This document shows positions 1 to 8,639 of a DNA stretch of 64,000 nt, in pieces. A program made the position numbers and the translations under genes. Origin of the DNA: an uncultured Faecalibacterium sp. (GTDB lineage: Bacteria > Bacillota > Clostridia > Oscillospirales > Ruminococcaceae); the NCBI GenBank assembly GCA_934548045.1, contig CAKTEM010000007.1:73717-137716 (forward strand), read 5' to 3'. Under the pieces are notes generated by a model. That model was not told the origin of the DNA and did no database searches. It saw only the letters and a list, made by a program, of their open reading frames with translations. How positions within the stretch are numbered: position 1 is the first letter of the stretch; the number at the start of each line of letters is the position of its first letter.

Positions 1-1
1 G

Positions 2-499
2 GAAAAGCTGGCGGCCAGCATCGTGGACACCCTGTCCGGCGAACACTACATCAAGGCTGTTGTCGGCATCGGCACGCCCATCGCAAACGTCAAGGATCTG
101 GCGACCAGCTTCAAGGAAGCACAGATCGCAATGGAGGTCAGCAAGGTGTTCGACACCGAAAAGCAGATCATCCGTTACGACAACCTCGGCATCGCCCGTC
201 TGATCTATCAGCTGCCGACCACCGTCTGCGAGATGTTCCTGCGCGAGGTCTTCAAGCAGGGCAGCATCGAGAGCCTGGATCAGGAGACGCTGTTCACCAT
301 CCAGCGGTTCTTCGAGAACAACCTGAACGTCTCCGAGACCAGCCGCGGCCTGTTCGTCCACCGCAATACGCTGGTGTATCGTCTGGAAAAGATCAAAAAG
401 CTTACCGGCCTGGATCTGCGTGAGTTCGATGATGCTATCGTCTTCAAGGTAGCATTGATGGTCAAGAAGTACCTGTCCAACAATCCGGCCAAATATTGA
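2..499 (+). CDS. PucR/CdaR-type transcriptional regulator, C-terminal part (5' truncated by window edge)
   Basis: The reading frame is open from the first bases of the window, so the true start lies upstream. The last ~60 residues contain a helix-turn-helix of the PucR C-terminal type: a stretch with SETSRGLFVHRNTLVYRLEKI followed by a leucine-rich end. Proteins of this family (CdaR, PucR) usually regulate catabolic genes and carry a GGDEF-like or sensory N-terminal region that is not visible here. A GC-rich hairpin with a T-run follows the stop at 528-567, so this gene ends its own transcript and is separate from ftsE. Family assignment is solid; the ligand and targets cannot be told. Confidence 0.8.
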   Translation, partial: EKLAASIVDTLSGEHYIKAVVGIGTPIANVKDLATSFKEAQIAMEVSKVFDTEKQIIRYDNLGIARLIYQLPTTVCEMFLREVFKQGSIESLDQETLFTIQRFFENNLNVSETSRGLFVHRNTLVYRLEKIKKLTGLDLREFDDAIVFKVALMVKKYLSNNPAKY

Positions 500-527
500 T
501 GAAAGCTGTCGGCTGCTGCCGCCAGCA

Positions 528-567
528 CAGAACCGGCCGCTCGACCCCGATGCTGGCCGGTTCTTTT
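528..567 (+). terminator. Rho-independent terminator after the PucR-type regulator
   Basis: The arms AGAACCGGCC and GGCCGGTTCT are perfect complements around a ~16-nt loop and are followed by TTTTT. Confidence 0.85.
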
Positions 568-571
568 TGGG

Positions 572-700
572 TAGTCCTCTCAGTCAATGCTCCGCATTGC
601 CAGCTCCCCCAGAGGGAGAGCCATTGGCAGGCCGGGCAGGTCTGAGCAGAACGAGAAGGTTCAAAGCAGAATTTCAGAGCGAGGGCCTTGCGGATAAGGG
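572..700 (+). repeat. MITE-like repeat, half copy (copy A)
   Basis: It begins with TAGTCCTCTCAG, one base different from the 12-base terminal sequence of the full copies at 5341 and 36914. It carries the same conserved core (GCCAGCTCCCCC, then GAGAGCCATTGGCAGGC, then GGTCTGAGCA) and the GGGCCTTGCGGA tail block. The opposite end with CTGAGAGGG is absent, so this is a one-ended copy lying between the regulator terminator and ftsE. Confidence 0.7.
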
Positions 701-745
701 CAGGTAACATCTCCCAAAAACTATGTCAGGAGTAACAGGAATCTC

Positions 746-1516
746 ATGATAGACTTTATAAATGTCTCCAAAGAGTACAAGAAAGGCGGCAAGCTCGCTT
801 TGGAGGACATCAACTTTCACGTCGACGACGGCGAGTTCGTCTTCCTGCTGGGTCACTCGGGCGCAGGCAAATCCACCCTGCTCAAGCTGATCTTAAGGGA
901 AGAGGTACCGTCCAAGGGAATGGTGATGGTGAACGGCAAAAACGTTGCCCGGCTCCGCCGCCATCAGGTGCCGTATTTCCGGCGTCAGATGGGCATCATC
1001 TTTCAGGATTTCCGCCTCATCCCCAGCATGACCGTGTACGAGAACGTCGCGTTCGCAATGCACGTCACCAACGTCGGACGCAAGCAGATCAAAGAACGCG
1101 TCAACTACATGCTCGATCTGGTGCATCTGAATGACAAAGCCAAGTGCTACCCGGATTATCTGTCCGGCGGCGAACAGCAGCGCGTTGCCGTTGCCCGTGC
1201 GCTGGCACACAGCCCCAAGCTCGTCATTGCGGACGAGCCGACCGGTAACATCGACCCGGAGCTGAGCCTTGAGATGATGGAGCTGCTCGAACGGGTCAGC
1301 AAGACCGGCATCACGGTCTTGGTCGTCACCCACGAACATGAGCTGGTGCATCACTTCAACCAGCGCGTCGTCACCCTGAAGGACGGCCATATCGTCTCGG
1401 ACATCCCGGCAGGCCCGGACTCGGAAGAGCTGAAGACCGCGACGCTGGAACTGACCGACAAGCTGATTGCGAAAAAAGAGGAGCTTGACAAGACGGGGGA
1501 GGTGCTGCTGGTATGA
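746..1516 (+). CDS. ftsE: Cell division ATP-binding protein FtsE
   Basis: This is the ATPase of the FtsEX complex, which couples ATP hydrolysis at the division site to activation of peptidoglycan hydrolases. The 256-residue protein has a Walker A motif (GHSGAGKST), a Q-loop (FQDFRLIP), the ABC signature (LSGGEQQRVAVARAL) and Walker B (VIADEPTGNIDP). A ribosome site (AGGAG) lies 11-12 bases before the ATG. The C-terminal tail beyond the ABC core is about 25 residues longer than in short FtsE proteins. It overlaps ftsX by 4 bases (ATGA type), which indicates translational coupling. FtsE and the next genes form one cell-separation operon. Confidence 0.96.
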   Translation: MIDFINVSKEYKKGGKLALEDINFHVDDGEFVFLLGHSGAGKSTLLKLILREEVPSKGMVMVNGKNVARLRRHQVPYFRRQMGIIFQDFRLIPSMTVYENVAFAMHVTNVGRKQIKERVNYMLDLVHLNDKAKCYPDYLSGGEQQRVAVARALAHSPKLVIADEPTGNIDPELSLEMMELLERVSKTGITVLVVTHEHELVHHFNQRVVTLKDGHIVSDIPAGPDSEELKTATLELTDKLIAKKEELDKTGEVLLV

Positions 1517-2421
1517 TGAAGCCTTCCACCTTTGGCTTTCTGCTGGTGCGCGGAGTGCGCAACCTCGGCAAGCACTGGGCGATGACCATCGCCTGCATCG
1601 CATCCCTGAGCGTCTGCATGACCCTGAACACCTTCGCCCAGCTGGTCGAAGTCAACATCGACAATCTGGTGAACTACCTCGGCCAGCAGAATGAGATGGT
1701 CGTCTACGTCGCCCCCGATGCCGACGATGCGACCATCCAGTCGGTCGGCGAGTCCATTCAGGCCATGCCGGGCATCAGCTATGTCCAGTATATGTCCAAA
1801 GAGGACGTCCTGAACCAGTACCGGGGCTACATGGCCGATTACGCCATCCTCCTCGACGAGTTCGAGAACGACAACCCCTTCAAGGCAAACTACCGCGTTT
1901 CGCTGGCAGACCTGAGCCAGATGAAAGAGATGAGCGATGAACTCAGCAAAATCGACGGCGTGTACAGTGTGACCGCTCCCATCGAGATGACCGAAGTCTT
2001 CGTGCAGATCCAGCAGGCAGTCAGCCGTGTGGGACGGGGTATCGTTCTTGTCCTGATGGCGGTCAGCATCATCACGGTGGGCAGCACCATCCGCCTGAGC
2101 GTCTTTGCCCGGCGGCGTGAGATCGAGATCATGAAGTACGTCGGTGCGACCAACGGCCTCGTCACCCTGCCCTTTGTCATCGAGGGCCTGACGATGGGCC
2201 TCATCTCGGGCGGCCTGACCGCAGCGGTCAGCATCGCCGGTTACGATTATTTGTTACAGGCATCCAGCACGCTGGGCGGTCTGTGGCAGATGCTGATGGG
2301 TACCGCTCTGGTGCCGGTGGCGAACGTCTGGCAGACCATTCTGGTGTACAGTCTGATTGCCGGTGCCGTCGCCGGTGCGCTGGGCAGCATGTTCTCCATC
2401 CGGAAACATCTGAATGTGTAA
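1513..2421 (+). CDS. ftsX: Cell division membrane protein FtsX
   Basis: This is the membrane partner of FtsE, 302 residues. The layout is typical of FtsX: an N-terminal membrane segment (~18-40), an extracellular domain (~45-170) and three further membrane segments (~175-300) with the FtsX signature region around RRREIEIMKYVGAT. The extracellular loop is where FtsX of Gram-positive bacteria binds coiled-coil hydrolases such as PcsB or CwlO; the next gene encodes a protein of that architecture, so a direct interaction is a reasonable inference. The start overlaps the ftsE stop. Confidence 0.95.
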   Translation: MMKPSTFGFLLVRGVRNLGKHWAMTIACIASLSVCMTLNTFAQLVEVNIDNLVNYLGQQNEMVVYVAPDADDATIQSVGESIQAMPGISYVQYMSKEDVLNQYRGYMADYAILLDEFENDNPFKANYRVSLADLSQMKEMSDELSKIDGVYSVTAPIEMTEVFVQIQQAVSRVGRGIVLVLMAVSIITVGSTIRLSVFARRREIEIMKYVGATNGLVTLPFVIEGLTMGLISGGLTAAVSIAGYDYLLQASSTLGGLWQMLMGTALVPVANVWQTILVYSLIAGAVAGALGSMFSIRKHLNV

Positions 2422-2438
2422 GGGAAAGGAGCAGTTCC

Positions 2439-3785
2439 GTGCGTAAAGCGAAACATTCCGCAGGTTTCCGCCTGCATTTTCACTCCGCAGCCCATGCGAA
2501 GCCGGAGTCGGCACGCTCCAAAGCCATCCGGGCGGCGAGCGCGTTTCTGGCGGCAGTCGTGCTGATCTTCAGCGTGTCGGTCTACCCGGCATCGGCAGCC
2601 ACCAGCATGTCCTCGCTCCAGAACAAGCTCGACAAGCTTTCCCAGTCCATCACCCAGCACAAGCAGGAGCTTTCCAACGCCAAGAAGAAAGAGCAGGCGG
2701 CGAAGGCTCTGGAATCCGAACTGAAAGAAAAGGTCACGGTCATTCAGGGGCAGATCAGCGTCCTGAAAAGCCAGATCGCTGATGTCCAGAACAGCATCGG
2801 CGTGAAGGAGCAGGAGATCGCCGCCAAGAAAGAGGAGATTTCCCAGAAGGAAGACGAGATCGCCCAGAAAGAGGTCGAGATCGCCGACCAGTGGGATAAC
2901 TTCAAACAGCACATGGCTGCGATGCAGGAACTCCGCGACGGCGGTACGGTCGCAATGCTCTCTTCGGTCAATGACCTGTATGAGCTGCTGACCTTTAACG
3001 AGGTCATGCAGGATATCTCCCTGAAAGATACTGAAATTCTGGATAACATGAAGATCGCCAAAGAGGGCCTTGAAAACGACAAGGTGTCGCTCGAAAACGA
3101 TAAGACCCAGTTGGAAGCGGAGCGTGCGACCCTGAAGAGCAAGAAGAGTGAGCTGGACGCCCAGAACACCCAGATGCAGTCCAAGCAGGGCGAGCTGAAT
3201 TCCAGCGTAAAGGAAGCCCAGATGAGCGCGGCCGAGGCACAGCAGGCGCAAAAAGATGCGCAGGCAGCCATCGAGTCGGACGAGATGAACTATGAGGCCG
3301 TCAAAAAGCAGATCCAGAAGCTCATCGCAGAAGCGGCAGCGGCCAAACCGCAGCTGAGCTTTACCGGCTTCATCTGCCCTCTCAAGAGCTATAAGCGCGT
3401 TTCCAGTGAGTACGGCTGGCGCAAGAACCCGGTCACGGGCGTCAACAAGCTGCACGCCGGTATCGACCTTGCGGCCAACGGCGGCACGCCCATCTATGCG
3501 GCCGCAAGTGGTTATGTTCAGGTGGCAGGCTGGTCCAGCGGCGGCTACGGCAACTATGTGATCATCTACCACGGCAAAATGTCCGATGGCAACGCATACA
3601 CTACCCTGTACGGACACATGCGGTCGGTGGCAACCTCGGCTGGCAAGTATGTCCAGCAGGGCGAACTCATCGGCTATGTCGGCAGCACCGGCAACTCGAC
3701 CGGCAACCACCTCCACCTCGAGGTCTGGAAGGGCGGCTCGAAGGCGAGTGCTGTCAATCCGAGAAGTTATATCCCATTGAAATAA
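2439..3785 (+). CDS. Secreted coiled-coil M23 (LytM) peptidase, EnvC/PcsB-like hydrolase
   Basis: I choose the GTG at 2439, which has AAAGGAG 7-8 bases upstream; this gives 448 residues. A basic N-terminus and a membrane segment (~30-50) ending in PASAA act as signal peptide. Residues ~53-300 are a long heptad-rich coiled coil of Lys/Glu/Gln. The C-terminal M23 domain has the zinc motifs HAGID and HLHLE, so it should be catalytically competent. Directly behind ftsEX, this is the expected hydrolase output of the complex: FtsEX pulls the coiled coil off and exposes the peptidase to septal peptidoglycan. A longer upstream frame (from 2283) lies inside ftsX and is rejected. Confidence 0.92.
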   Translation: MRKAKHSAGFRLHFHSAAHAKPESARSKAIRAASAFLAAVVLIFSVSVYPASAATSMSSLQNKLDKLSQSITQHKQELSNAKKKEQAAKALESELKEKVTVIQGQISVLKSQIADVQNSIGVKEQEIAAKKEEISQKEDEIAQKEVEIADQWDNFKQHMAAMQELRDGGTVAMLSSVNDLYELLTFNEVMQDISLKDTEILDNMKIAKEGLENDKVSLENDKTQLEAERATLKSKKSELDAQNTQMQSKQGELNSSVKEAQMSAAEAQQAQKDAQAAIESDEMNYEAVKKQIQKLIAEAAAAKPQLSFTGFICPLKSYKRVSSEYGWRKNPVTGVNKLHAGIDLAANGGTPIYAAASGYVQVAGWSSGGYGNYVIIYHGKMSDGNAYTTLYGHMRSVATSAGKYVQQGELIGYVGSTGNSTGNHLHLEVWKGGSKASAVNPRSYIPLK

Positions 3786-3824
3786 CCCTCACTGTTGTTT
3801 GTTACAAAGGAGGCCGTCTGGCTT

Positions 3825-3932
3825 ATGAACGACAAAAAACGCAAGCATCTGCTGCAAATCGGCTGTCTGCTGCTGGCAGGAGTCTTCCTGCTCTCCCTCA
3901 TCGGAAGCGTGGCCCTGATGCTGCTGGTCTGA
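3825..3932 (+). CDS. Small single-span membrane protein, 35 residues
   Basis: An ATG with AAAGGAGG 12 bases upstream opens a 36-codon frame. It encodes a basic N-terminus (MNDKKRKHLLQ) followed by ~22 hydrophobic residues and stops 16 bases before the next start. Its own ribosome site, same strand and placement between the M23 hydrolase and the S41 protease support a real gene. Positive-inside charge predicts a cytoplasmic N-terminus and one membrane span. I do not recognise a family; a regulator or subunit of the FtsEX/hydrolase/protease group is inference from position only. Confidence 0.7.
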   Translation: MNDKKRKHLLQIGCLLLAGVFLLSLIGSVALMLLV

Positions 3933-3948
3933 CGGAAGGAGCAAAGCA

Positions 3949-5343
3949 ATGAACCGTAAAGTTTCGGTCGGAATGATGGTGACCATCGTCATTCTGGCAA
4001 TCACTGTGACCTTTTCCATCACCATGCTGGCGGCGATGCGGCTGTTTGACAGCACCGTTACCAGTGTCAAGGAAAAGGAGAGCATGTACAATAAGATCGC
4101 CGAGGTCGACCGGTATGTGCGCAGCAACGACTACTATACCATCGACGAGACGACGCTGTACGACCGCCTGACGGCCGGCTATCTGCTGGGTACCGGCGAC
4201 AAGTACGCCCGGTATTACACCGCCACCGCCTATGCCGAGCTGCTGGACACCCAGAACGGCACCCGGATGGGTATCGGCGTGGAACTGGGCATCAACCAGT
4301 CCGGCTATGCCAAGGTCACCAAGGTCTACGATGACTCTCCGGCACAGGAGGCAGGTATCAAGGTCGGCGATTACATCACGGCCATCGACGGCACCGATGT
4401 CAAGAGCCTGTCCAATGTGGACGCTGTGCAGGCCCGTCTCCGCGGCGAGGCCGGTACGACGGTCAATGTGACCTGGCTGGACAGCGAGGCGGCAGAGCAT
4501 ACCGCTGACCTGACCCACTCCGGCTACACCTCCACCACCGTGGATTACCAGATGCTGCAGGACAACGTGGGTTACATCAAGATCCGCCAGTTCGACGGCA
4601 CCACGCCCAGCGAGCTGGACTACGCCATCCGCAGCCTGACGAACAACGGTGCGCTGAGCCTTGTCTTCGACCTGCGTGATAACGGCGGCGGCCTCCTTGA
4701 GGATGCCATCACCTGCATCGACCTCATTGTGCCCGAAGGCACGCTGGCCTACGCCGAGGATAAGAACGGCAACCAGACCCTTCTGGGCAGCAGTTCCTCG
4801 GATACCACCGTTTCGCTCCCCATCGTCTGCCTTGTCAACGGCAACACCGCAAGCGCGGCAGAACTGTTCGCAAGCAGTCTGCGCACCCTGAATGACGCAA
4901 AGCTGGTCGGCACCACCACGATGGGCAAAGGCACCATCCAGAGCAGCCCTCAGCGTCTGTCGGATGGCAGCGCAGTCGTCGTCACGGTGGCAAAACTGGT
5001 CTGCGGCGACGGTTCCAGCTTTGATGGAACCGGCCTGTCGGTGGATGTGGACCGTCCGCTGACTGCCGACGAGCAGAACGCTTACTATGATTACACCGTG
5101 GACACCGACCCCCAGATCCAGCGCGCGGTCAGCACCGCCCAGCAGATGAGCGGTACGACCACCGTCGGCGGCGTGAACGACGCGGCCAACAGCGACGCTG
5201 CGTCCAGTGAAGCAGCCGATGGCGAGAACGCTGAAAGCGACACCACTTCCGAAAGCGAATCCACCGATGCAGCCTCCAGCGAGGAGACGGCGGAGAGTGA
5301 AGCAGCATCGGAAGAAGCGGCGTCTTCTTCGGAAGCATCCTAG
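3949..5343 (+). CDS. S41 family C-terminal processing protease with PDZ domain
   Basis: The 464-residue protein has an N-terminal signal anchor (~8-28), a PDZ domain (~105-185, containing DDSPAQEAGIKVGD) and an S41 catalytic core. The core has the serine nucleophile in NTASAAELFASSL and the lysine in TTMGKGTIQS, so the Ser-Lys dyad is present. Such proteases trim or degrade extracytoplasmic proteins, often division hydrolases; the location behind ftsEX-M23 fits that role. The last ~55 residues are a low-complexity Ala/Ser/Glu/Asp tail. The stop TAG coincides with the first three bases of a MITE-like repeat, so the exact C-terminus may have been altered by insertion. Confidence 0.93.
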   Translation: MNRKVSVGMMVTIVILAITVTFSITMLAAMRLFDSTVTSVKEKESMYNKIAEVDRYVRSNDYYTIDETTLYDRLTAGYLLGTGDKYARYYTATAYAELLDTQNGTRMGIGVELGINQSGYAKVTKVYDDSPAQEAGIKVGDYITAIDGTDVKSLSNVDAVQARLRGEAGTTVNVTWLDSEAAEHTADLTHSGYTSTTVDYQMLQDNVGYIKIRQFDGTTPSELDYAIRSLTNNGALSLVFDLRDNGGGLLEDAITCIDLIVPEGTLAYAEDKNGNQTLLGSSSSDTTVSLPIVCLVNGNTASAAELFASSLRTLNDAKLVGTTTMGKGTIQSSPQRLSDGSAVVVTVAKLVCGDGSSFDGTGLSVDVDRPLTADEQNAYYDYTVDTDPQIQRAVSTAQQMSGTTTVGGVNDAANSDAASSEAADGENAESDTTSESESTDAASSEETAESEAASEEAASSSEAS

Positions 5344-5641
5344 CCCTCTCAGGCAAAGCCTGTCGGCTTTGCCAGCTCTCCCAGGGGGGAGAGCCATTGG
5401 CAGGCCGGGTAGGTTCTGAGCAAGTCGAAAAAGTCTAATTGAAGTTTTAAAGCGTGGGCCTTGCGGACTGGATTCACGGCAGCTAAGATAGTGCATCTTG
5501 TTTCGCAGCTGTGAATCTGGATAGCAGGGCCCACTTGTTTGTGTAACAGATAGCTTTGTTCAGTCAGTTGCAAGTCAACCGATTCGCCAGTGGCTCTCCC
5601 TTTGGGAGAGCTGTCGAGCGGATGCGAGACTGAGAGGGCTA
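5341..5641. repeat. MITE-like element with 12-bp terminal inverted repeats (copy B, complete)
   Basis: The 301-bp block starts TAGCCCTCTCAG and ends CTGAGAGGGCTA, which are exact reverse complements. Inside, a second inverted pair is visible: GTGGGCCTTGC near 5453 against GCAGGGCCCAC near 5525, and GATTCACGGCAGCT against AGCTGTGAATC. The whole element can fold into one long hairpin. It contains no gene and separates the S41 protease from rsmA. Confidence 0.8.
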
Positions 5642-5661
5642 TACAGGAAAGGAAGGAATCT

Positions 5662-6522
5662 ATGCCGGAGCTGACGGACCTCTCGGTCATCCGCAACCTC
5701 TGCGAAAAATACGATTTTGCCCTCTCGAAAGGGTTCGGGCAGAACTTCATCATCAACCCGGGGCTTCCCATCAAAATTGTCGACGCCAGCGGCGTGGACA
5801 AACGCTATGGCGTGATTGAAATCGGCCCGGGCATCGGCGTTCTGACAAAGGAGCTGGCCAAGCGTGCGGCGAAGGTCGTCTCCATCGAAGTCGATGAACG
5901 TCTGCCGCCCCTGCTGGCCGAAACGATGGCCGGAGTGGATAATTTCAAGCTGGTATTACAGGATGTGTTGAAGGTCGACCTGAAAGCCCTCATCGAAGAG
6001 GAGTTCCCTGGGATGCCGGTGGCGGTCTGCGCCAACCTGCCCTATTACATCACCAGCCCCATCGTCATGAAGCTGCTGGGCGACCGGCTCCCCATCGAGA
6101 GCCTGACCGTCATGGTACAGAAGGAAGCGGCCGACCGTCTGGCGGCGGCACCCGGCACCCGGGCATCCAGTGCCATCAGCTGCGCCGTCAGTTACTACGC
6201 AACCAGCAAGATGATGTTCACGGCGGCACCGGGCAGCTTCTACCCGGCCCCCAAGGTCACCAGCGCGGTCGTCCGGATGGATATCCGCCCCACCCCTGCG
6301 GTGCAGGTCGAGGACGAGGACGGCTACTTTGCCCTCATCCGCGCGGCCTTCGGTCAGCGTCGTAAGACCGCGGCCAACGCCATCGCAGGCGGCTTGAATC
6401 TGCCTAAGGATAAGGTCATCGCCGCTATCGAAGCCGCCGGTTTCGATGCCCGTATCCGCCCCGAAGCCCTCACCCTCGAGGATTTCGCCAAAGTGCAAAA
6501 GGCGATGAAGGAACAGATGTAA
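5662..6522 (+). CDS. rsmA: 16S rRNA dimethyladenosine transferase RsmA (KsgA)
   Basis: It dimethylates two adjacent adenosines near the 3' end of 16S rRNA during 30S maturation. The 286-residue protein has the SAM-binding motif EIGPGIGVLT and the catalytic NLPYYITSPI motif, and keeps the family's usual length. The start ATG at 5662 has a purine-rich ribosome site (GGAAAGGAAGG) 5-10 bases upstream; longer frames run into the MITE. It is a single-gene unit closed by a hairpin shared with the convergent kinase gene. Confidence 0.96.
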   Translation: MPELTDLSVIRNLCEKYDFALSKGFGQNFIINPGLPIKIVDASGVDKRYGVIEIGPGIGVLTKELAKRAAKVVSIEVDERLPPLLAETMAGVDNFKLVLQDVLKVDLKALIEEEFPGMPVAVCANLPYYITSPIVMKLLGDRLPIESLTVMVQKEAADRLAAAPGTRASSAISCAVSYYATSKMMFTAAPGSFYPAPKVTSAVVRMDIRPTPAVQVEDEDGYFALIRAAFGQRRKTAANAIAGGLNLPKDKVIAAIEAAGFDARIRPEALTLEDFAKVQKAMKEQM

Positions 6523-6547
6523 GGGCCTGCTGAGATAACAGAACAAC

Positions 6548-6607
6548 AGAAAATCACCCCGTTTGCCGGGCAACAGAAGGTTGCTGACAGACGGGGTGAT
6601 TTTCTGT
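6548..6607. terminator. Bidirectional terminator between rsmA and the kinase operon
   Basis: AAAATCACCCCGT and ACGGGGTGATTTT are perfect complements around a ~30-nt loop; A- and T-runs on both sides allow use from either strand. The kinase stop codon sits at its right edge. Confidence 0.8.
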
Positions 6608-7911
6608 TATGCAGAGATCTCTTTCATCAGGTAGGCGATGCGAGTTGTGCTGTCTTCTTCTCGTATCGTTTCACCGGTGCGCAGGGATTGGAGCAGATGG
6701 ATCGCAGGCAGGTAACAGGCCTTGGCGGCACAGGTCAGGTAGCTGATGGCAAGCGGAGTGTCACAGGGCAAATACTCTCCGATCAGGAGAGCTATCCCGA
6801 GGTAGTAACATGCGCTCGGCGAGCCTAACCGGGAAGCATACCTCAGGTTTTTAAACCGTTCGTCCGACTCAGAAGTGATCAGAGCAAGCAAGAGATAACG
6901 GCGCGAATCGGTGGTGGGCAGCCGCTCCGCCAACCGTTTGGCGTCATTCAATTCGCCGCGCTGAAAAGCGAGAAGGGCTCTTCTGGCTCTTCTGGCATCG
7001 CTGCGCAGCTGTTCCGGGTCAGTGGTTGTCAGCAGTTTCTGAAATGCTTTTGCCGCCTGTGCCGCAGAGATACGCAGAACGGGGTTTTTCCGCAGCATCT
7101 TGAGGAGCAGGGAATACAGTGCGTCACTTTGCGTTTTTACCAAGGCGAGACAATGGTCGATTTCACGATTCAGTTCATTTTCGTCCGCGATATAAAGATA
7201 CCTTCCGGTGAAGAGTTCGAGCACTGTTATTGCGAGCGAATACACGTCACCTTTGCCCGGGATACACAGCTTGTGGCGGAGTCTTTCGGGTGGGATATGC
7301 CCGGGAGCGCCGATGATGGTTTGGGCTTCTCCTGGAACTACCTCCTTCGATGCGCCCAAATCGGCGAGAACGATTTCAAACGTGCCGTCATTGTTTTTGC
7401 GAACCAGAAGATTGGGCGGCTTGATGTCTCTGTATTCGCAGTGACTTGTTTCCAAAAACTGGATGGCACAGGAAATGGTGTATCCAACCTGAACAGCCAA
7501 CTTCTGCGCAGACAGGCCCATTTCGGCAGATGCATGCTCCAATGAAGTCAGCTGCTCTTCGATAAAAATATAGACCTGCCCCGTTTTGGATGCGTTTTCC
7601 GGCATATAGACACGAGCGTCCAGCAGAGTCGGAAAAAACCGCGATGATGAGAACTTTTTTAGATGTTCCAGCTCTCGCTTGGCGTTACGCAGCATGATCT
7701 CACGGTAGTGGGCAGCTCCGGCGTTGTCCAAGTGCACCTCAGGTGGAGGGTCGATCGCAATCATCTTGCACACTGCCGGTTGGCTTGTATTTCTCAAAAC
7801 CCAGACCGAGCCTTGTCCGCCTCCGCCAAGATAATCCGCTAATTCGTAGGAACAGTCAGGAAAGGCTTCGTGCAGTACATAGGCGGCCTGTTGGTCTGTC
7901 AAGTGTCTCAT
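6607..7911 (-). CDS. Soluble Ser/Thr protein kinase with C-terminal Sel1-like repeats
   Basis: A 434-residue Hanks-type kinase. Motifs by residue: glycine loop LGGGGQGSVW (28-37), ATP lysine in AVCK (K49), catalytic loop YRDIKPPN (160-167) with Asp162 and Asn167, and DLG (184-186) in place of DFG. The usual His of HRD is Tyr. After the kinase domain (~1-300) come Sel1/TPR-like helices (~355-420) rich in Ala and Tyr. There is no membrane segment and there are no PASTA repeats, unlike PrkC/Stk1. It is the last gene of a five-gene operon with a PP2C phosphatase, transpeptidase and RodA homologue, so control of a dedicated wall synthase is inferred. AGGAGG lies 8 bases upstream of the start. Confidence 0.9.
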   Translation of the reverse strand: MRHLTDQQAAYVLHEAFPDCSYELADYLGGGGQGSVWVLRNTSQPAVCKMIAIDPPPEVHLDNAGAAHYREIMLRNAKRELEHLKKFSSSRFFPTLLDARVYMPENASKTGQVYIFIEEQLTSLEHASAEMGLSAQKLAVQVGYTISCAIQFLETSHCEYRDIKPPNLLVRKNNDGTFEIVLADLGASKEVVPGEAQTIIGAPGHIPPERLRHKLCIPGKGDVYSLAITVLELFTGRYLYIADENELNREIDHCLALVKTQSDALYSLLLKMLRKNPVLRISAAQAAKAFQKLLTTTDPEQLRSDARRARRALLAFQRGELNDAKRLAERLPTTDSRRYLLLALITSESDERFKNLRYASRLGSPSACYYLGIALLIGEYLPCDTPLAISYLTCAAKACYLPAIHLLQSLRTGETIREEDSTTRIAYLMKEISA

Positions 7912-7922
7912 TGATATTCCTC

Positions 7923-8639
7923 CTATTTTTCTACCTGTATTTTGATAACCGTGCAGTTGTCTGAATAGCGTCTGAGCGTGGACAGCTGAACGATTTGTTT
8001 TACGCTCAGGTTAAAACGCAGAGCCAAAGCGAGCATTTTTTCACGCATGATGCCATCGGACGCAAGCAGGATGACATCTCCGGGCTGTATATCGAGTGTA
8101 CCATAAACAAACTCTGGTTCTCGAAAAGTTCCGGCATAAGCGAGAAGCCGGTTGCCATCATGCATCGGTTTAAAAAGAGGGTGGAGCGTGTGTTTCCTGT
8201 ATAAAAGGAGTGGGGAGTCACCGATGCAACAAAAGTGCATTTTATTATTTTTCAATGCGATGGCACTGATCGTTGTTGCGGTTGCAATACAGCCGAAAGA
8301 GCGATTTAGAGCGGAGAGCTTTTCGCTGGCATCGGAACAGGCATTTGCGATCTTTTGCTTTACAATTTCAGGGTCACTCATGTCGCCGCACCAGTCTTCT
8401 TTCGTGTAAAATGAACGCTGGACTTCGGATGCGGCCATGTTTGAACCTAATGCGGCATGAGAACAACTGCCTACACCGTCACAGACCCCCAAAACGATGG
8501 GCTCTGCATCTGTGTCGAGAATCACAGGCGATACAGTCTGTTCCGGGGCGGCGTCGATGGGCCGTTCGCCCAAGAAAAACACATCATCCTGACTGGCACG
8601 GCTTCCCTTGCTGGTGGCAGCTTCGATTTTAAGCTTCAT
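7923..8639 (-). CDS. PP2C-family protein phosphatase
   Basis: A 238-residue PPM phosphatase with the metal and catalytic motifs in order: SQDD near the N-terminus, CDGVGS (~54-59), a GDSPLLLYR block, ASDGIM, and a final SDNCTVI. All core aspartates for the two-metal centre appear to be present. It overlaps the upstream transpeptidase by 4 bases (ATGA) and stops 11 bases before the kinase. By analogy with PrpC/PstP it should remove phosphates placed by that kinase; the pairing is inferred from operon position. The soluble protein shows no signal or membrane segment. Confidence 0.9.
   Translation of the reverse strand: MKLKIEAATSKGSRASQDDVFFLGERPIDAAPEQTVSPVILDTDAEPIVLGVCDGVGSCSHAALGSNMAASEVQRSFYTKEDWCGDMSDPEIVKQKIANACSDASEKLSALNRSFGCIATATTISAIALKNNKMHFCCIGDSPLLLYRKHTLHPLFKPMHDGNRLLAYAGTFREPEFVYGTLDIQPGDVILLASDGIMREKMLALALRFNLSVKQIVQLSTLRRYSDNCTVIKIQVEK

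Noticed and set aside
2283..2438. N-terminal extension of the M23 protein
   Set aside because: It lies inside ftsX; the GTG at 2439 has a proper ribosome site and a signal peptide follows it.
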